From assembly GCA_947490035.1 (NCBI GenBank), contig CANLGS010000124.1:1-8530 (forward strand): a stretch of 8,530 nt of DNA. The letters are read 5' to 3'. The notes below the pieces were generated by a model. The model ran no database searches, had not been told where the DNA came from, and was given only the letters and a program-made list of their open reading frames with translations. Position numbers and translations under genes: made by a program. The stretch comes from Gemmataceae bacterium (GTDB taxonomy: Bacteria; Planctomycetota; Planctomycetia; Gemmatales; Gemmataceae). Of this stretch, positions 6,239 through 8,530 are shown one piece after another. Every line of letters starts with the position of its first letter. Position 1 is the stretch's first letter.

Positions 6239-8033
6239 CCGCGGCCGCGGCCGGCTTGCGAAGTCCACCGGCAGCCCCCACGATGCGGACAGTCTCAAGA
6301 CTCACCTTCGCCACCTGCCCGACGAGCCGGACGATGTACTCCGGGTCGTCGGCGCGGTTCGGGTCCGACTTGATCCCCGAACGCGTGTCTGTGTACACCT
6401 GATACTGGTCGATCACCCACTCCAACGCCGAGCGGTTGCCGAGGCGGTACGCGAATACCTCTGGCGGAATCCCCGCGAGCGTCAGCGAGTCATTCACCCG
6501 CAGTTCGGTCTTGGCTTTGTTCAGTTTCATCTTGTCGGTGACGGCGTAGCTCAACGGCACGCCGTCCGCCGTTACGAACGTCAGCGGGTGCGGCTCCAAC
6601 CCCTCGTAGCCGACATGCAGTTCGGCCAGTTCTTTGCCGGCGGTCGCGAACGCGCGGAAGTCCGGCGCGAACGGGATGCGCGGCAGACTCTTCTTGAGGT
6701 TGTCCGCGAACTTCGTGCGGTAGCCGGGGTGGTGCAGCACCGCGTACACGTAGTGGAAGATGTCCCACTTCGTCACCTTCTTGTCCTTGTAGTGCGACTT
6801 GAACTGCTTCAGCGCCCAGTCCGTAATGTTCTCCCGGTTCGTGCCGTCCGCAGCGTACACGTAGAACGGGAAGCACTGGTGTCCGTCGAGAGACGAGCAG
6901 AGATGAAGGTCTGCAATTCCGCGAGTACAATATACACTCTGAGTCGAAGACCGGCAACCGATGTCGCTGAGCACGAGACTCTGGTTGTTGGCTGCGTTCG
7001 CGGCATTCGGGTAATGGCCTCTGAGTGAATATGTCTCAGCGTTTAACAATCTGTCGAAGTAAAGCCAGTTCGACGTCAATGGTCGGTACATCGCCTGACG
7101 CAGATGCTCCGCATGAAACGTGGCGGCATTCCCCTTCACAGCATCCCGCTTAAGGTCGCGGTCCCAGGCGATTTCCTCGCTCCAGTCGAACGCGTCTGGT
7201 TTGGATACATCGCCCTCACGCGCGAATCGATCCAACTCCGCGTTGTACGCTTTCACGAAATTCTTGATCCGGTCGGCGAGCTCGGCCTGATCGAACCCGT
7301 ATACCACGCTGTCGCGGTGAGTCGCCACTCCGAGACTGTAGTCCTTGAAGATCACCCGCGCCTTTCCGTCTGCCGCGGCTTTCCCCTGCTTGCTCCCGAT
7401 GGGTAGGAATCTCTCGAACTCGTCGGCGTTCTTCGGGACAAGCCAGTTGTTGTGCTTGTCCGGGTTCAACTCCTGCCACGGCACCTTTCCGACATGGCCG
7501 TAGCTGGCAATCCATTGTAGTTTCGCGGCCCGTTTCAGGTTCTTGTCGATGCGGTGGAAGAGCAACTTGCGGTCGATGTGCTTGGCCGACTTCACCGCGA
7601 TGGTAATGCCGACACCGGCCTGAATGCCAAATACGTTGTACGCGGTGCCCGACAGATTCGGGTTCTCGCGCACATTCCCTTCAAGGTGAAGGTGATAGAC
7701 ACGGGTGAAGTCTTGGAGCAGGTGCTTGCGCATCCCGTCGAACGCGATCTGTTCCACGAAGCTGTTGTTCGTGACGTAGCACACAACTCCGTCGCGCCCC
7801 TTCAGCCGATCCGTCGCCCAGCGGAAGAACTTCACATACGGGTCGTTCAGTTTGCTGACGCTCGTGGCTTTCGAGTCCTTGGCATAGGTGCGCTTGATGC
7901 GGGCGTCGATCTCCGCGTACTTGCGGTTCTTGTTGTTGTCGTTCTCGTTGAGCTGGCCGACGTTGTACGGCGGGTTGCCTGCCGATGATGACGTTGACCG
8001 GGGCGAACTTCTCGTGCTCGATGCGTTCGGCAT
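6225..8033 (-). CDS. Downstream fragment: NPPY motif and target-recognition part
   Basis: Second piece, in frame from the NPPYN codons (plus 7962-7976) to the stop. The ATG at 8031-8033 opens this frame, but its first 18 or so codons ([12 protein letters not shown] on) are the upstream gene read out of frame, so it is not a natural start. After NPPYN come [43 protein letters not shown], a long recognition region, [32 protein letters not shown] and the conserved end [10 protein letters not shown], then [13 protein letters not shown]. About 580 residues are intact with no other stop, which argues for a recent break. The last residues ([12 protein letters not shown]) are a low-complexity tail encoded by a GC palindrome and the 3' end of rho. 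Confidence 0.7.
   Translation of the reverse strand: MPNASSTRSSPRSTSSSAGNPPYNVGQLNENDNNKNRKYAEIDARIKRTYAKDSKATSVSKLNDPYVKFFRWATDRLKGRDGVVCYVTNNSFVEQIAFDGMRKHLLQDFTRVYHLHLEGNVRENPNLSGTAYNVFGIQAGVGITIAVKSAKHIDRKLLFHRIDKNLKRAAKLQWIASYGHVGKVPWQELNPDKHNNWLVPKNADEFERFLPIGSKQGKAAADGKARVIFKDYSLGVATHRDSVVYGFDQAELADRIKNFVKAYNAELDRFAREGDVSKPDAFDWSEEIAWDRDLKRDAVKGNAATFHAEHLRQAMYRPLTSNWLYFDRLLNAETYSLRGHYPNAANAANNQSLVLSDIGCRSSTQSVYCTRGIADLHLCSSLDGHQCFPFYVYAADGTNRENITDWALKQFKSHYKDKKVTKWDIFHYVYAVLHHPGYRTKFADNLKKSLPRIPFAPDFRAFATAGKELAELHVGYEGLEPHPLTFVTADGVPLSYAVTDKMKLNKAKTELRVNDSLTLAGIPPEVFAYRLGNRSALEWVIDQYQVYTDTRSGIKSDPNRADDPEYIVRLVGQVAKVSLETVRIVGAAGGLRKPAAAAVSPA
6239..6250. repeat. 12-bp GC palindrome just past rho
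   Basis: CCGCGGCCGCGG is a perfect palindrome containing a NotI-type site, directly after the rho stop. It encodes the Ala run of the convergent gene's tail. No T-run follows on either strand, so it is a poor intrinsic terminator. Confidence 0.35.
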
Positions 8034-8530
8034 TCCGCTCGCTGAACAGGTTCAGTTGCCGCTCGGTGACGAGGTCGAGCGTGTCCGCGAAGCACAGACC
8101 GTCGAACGGCGCGTAGGTGCCGGTCTTCTCGAAGTACGCGTGCTCGACGTTCATCGCCGCGATATAGTACGGCAGCAGCATGACCACGTTGGCGAACAAC
8201 TGCTTGGCGTACACGCGCGGCAAGTCCTTCTTCGGCACGCGGTTCAGCAGGTTGACCACGAAGTTGCCGGTGCCGGTACACGGGTCGAGGATGGTCACGC
8301 CCTCGGCGCCGAGCGCCAGCCCGAACTCGGCCTTCAGCACCTCCTCCACGCTCGCGCACATGAAGTCCACGATCGGCTGCGGGGTGTACACGATGCCGTG
8401 CGTGTCGGCCGTCTTCACCGAGAAGCCCTGGAAGAACCGCTCGTACACGGTGTTCAGGAAGTGCTGCTTCTCCTGGAAGTCCTCGATCTCCTCGGCCGCC
8501 TTCTCGATGGCCTTGTAGAACTTGTCCAGC
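7681..8530 (-). CDS. Upstream fragment: methyltransferase AdoMet-binding part
   Basis: First readable piece of the broken gene. It contains the typical block TADTHGIVYTPQPIVDFM, motif I ILDPCTGTGNFVVNLL (D codon at plus 8284-8286) that binds S-adenosylmethionine, and the helices LLPYYIAAMNVEHAYFEK and FDGLCFADTLDL. It reaches VNVIIG and then runs out of frame. The last 99 codons (7980 to 7684) are Arg/Gln-rich missense unlike any methyltransferase. The GTG at 8446-8448 is internal, since family-like sequence continues upstream to the window edge. A protein from this frame would bind AdoMet at best but lacks the catalytic NPPY and target recognition. Confidence 0.7.
   Translation of the reverse strand, partial: LDKFYKAIEKAAEEIEDFQEKQHFLNTVYERFFQGFSVKTADTHGIVYTPQPIVDFMCASVEEVLKAEFGLALGAEGVTILDPCTGTGNFVVNLLNRVPKKDLPRVYAKQLFANVVMLLPYYIAAMNVEHAYFEKTGTYAPFDGLCFADTLDLVTERQLNLFSERNAERIEHEKFAPVNVIIGRQPAVQRRPAQRERQQQEPQVRGDRRPHQAHLCQGLESHERQQTERPVCEVLPLGDGSAEGARRSCVLRHEQQLRGTDRVRRDAQAPAPRLHPCLSPSP
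7976..7983. repeat. 4-bp tandem duplication breaking the methyltransferase
   Basis: TGCC TGCC on the + strand (GGCA GGCA in the gene). One copy gives IIG-NPPYN in a continuous frame; two copies shift it. The break falls between the glycine codon and the catalytic asparagine codon. Only two units are present, so it does not look like a long phase-variable tract. Confidence 0.85.

Larger units (their letters stand above)
6225..8530 (-). pseudogene. Type ISP-like restriction/methyltransferase gene, frameshifted, 5' end outside window
   Basis: This is the 3' part of a large single-chain restriction-modification gene (helicase-nuclease, N6-adenine methyltransferase and target recognition in one protein). 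Only the methyltransferase and recognition parts are visible; any nuclease/helicase part would lie past 8530. The - strand frame is open from the right edge (LDKFYKAIEKAAEEIEDF, then FLNTVYERFFQGFSV). It loses frame at 7976-7983, where TGCC is tandemly duplicated (GGCA GGCA on the coding strand) between IIG and NPPYN. Removing one copy restores [20 protein letters not shown] with no further break to the stop at 6225-6227. As written, the reading runs 99 wrong codons and stops near 7681. The gene is therefore inactive or switched off, unless the duplication is an assembly error. Family call rests on recognised motifs, not a search. Confidence 0.8.

Noticed and set aside
4856..6298. Long - strand ORF opposite rho (480 codons)
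   Set aside because: Shadow of rho produced by high GC; low-complexity Arg/His/Val composition and no motif.
7976..7983. Phase-variable tetranucleotide tract
   Set aside because: Only two units are present; known tetranucleotide contingency loci usually have many more, so simple slippage or an assembly error is likelier.
7554..7988. + strand ORFs opposite the restriction gene
   Set aside because: Hydrophobic, Val-rich antisense translations of recognisable methyltransferase sequence.
1..8530. CRISPR array, tRNA, rRNA, transposase or prophage genes
   Set aside because: No regularly spaced repeats, no cloverleaf sequence noticed, and no such protein in any frame.

Overview
The window is high-GC DNA (about 65% by hand count in ordinary coding stretches). 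It carries a housekeeping cluster on the + strand and a broken restriction-modification gene on the - strand. The style suggests a planctomycete, most likely of the Gemmata group. The reasons are the Pro/Ala-rich low-complexity extensions in PolA and Rho, an Uma2-like gene of the kind abundant in Gemmata genomes, a small Cys-rich lipoprotein-like protein, and a GC-rich palindromic repeat translated inside a gene. This assignment is inference from style; there is no rRNA or other taxonomic marker here.

Layout. 1-2843 (+): polA, DNA polymerase I, with its first few dozen codons outside the window. 2844-2934: short gap with a perfect stem-loop. 2935-3171 (+): small putative lipoprotein of unknown function. 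3181-3803 (+): Uma2-like (PD-(D/E)xK fold) gene split by a -1 frame change at a GGGTTTC heptamer. 3800-4423 (+): coaE, dephospho-CoA kinase, coupled to the previous gene by a GTGA overlap. 4424-4597: rho leader with small hairpins and tiny ORFs. 4598-6238 (+): rho, transcription terminator. 6225-8530 (-): a type ISP-like restriction/methyltransferase gene that enters from the right edge and ends convergently inside the last codons of rho. It is broken by a 4-bp tandem duplication immediately upstream of its catalytic NPPY motif.

How the parts relate. polA, the lipoprotein gene, the Uma2-like gene and coaE are co-directional with gaps of 91, 9 and -4 bp, so part or all may be one transcript. 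rho follows after 174 bp and may have its own control. No tRNA, rRNA, CRISPR array, transposase or prophage gene was seen. The clearest oddities are a 25-bp-arm inverted repeat inserted in frame in the PolA linker, the GGCA duplication that kills the methyltransferase reading frame at its active site, and the possible -1 frameshift site in the Uma2-like gene. I do not see a convincing new multi-gene system; the accessory DNA looks like remnants beside a housekeeping locus.
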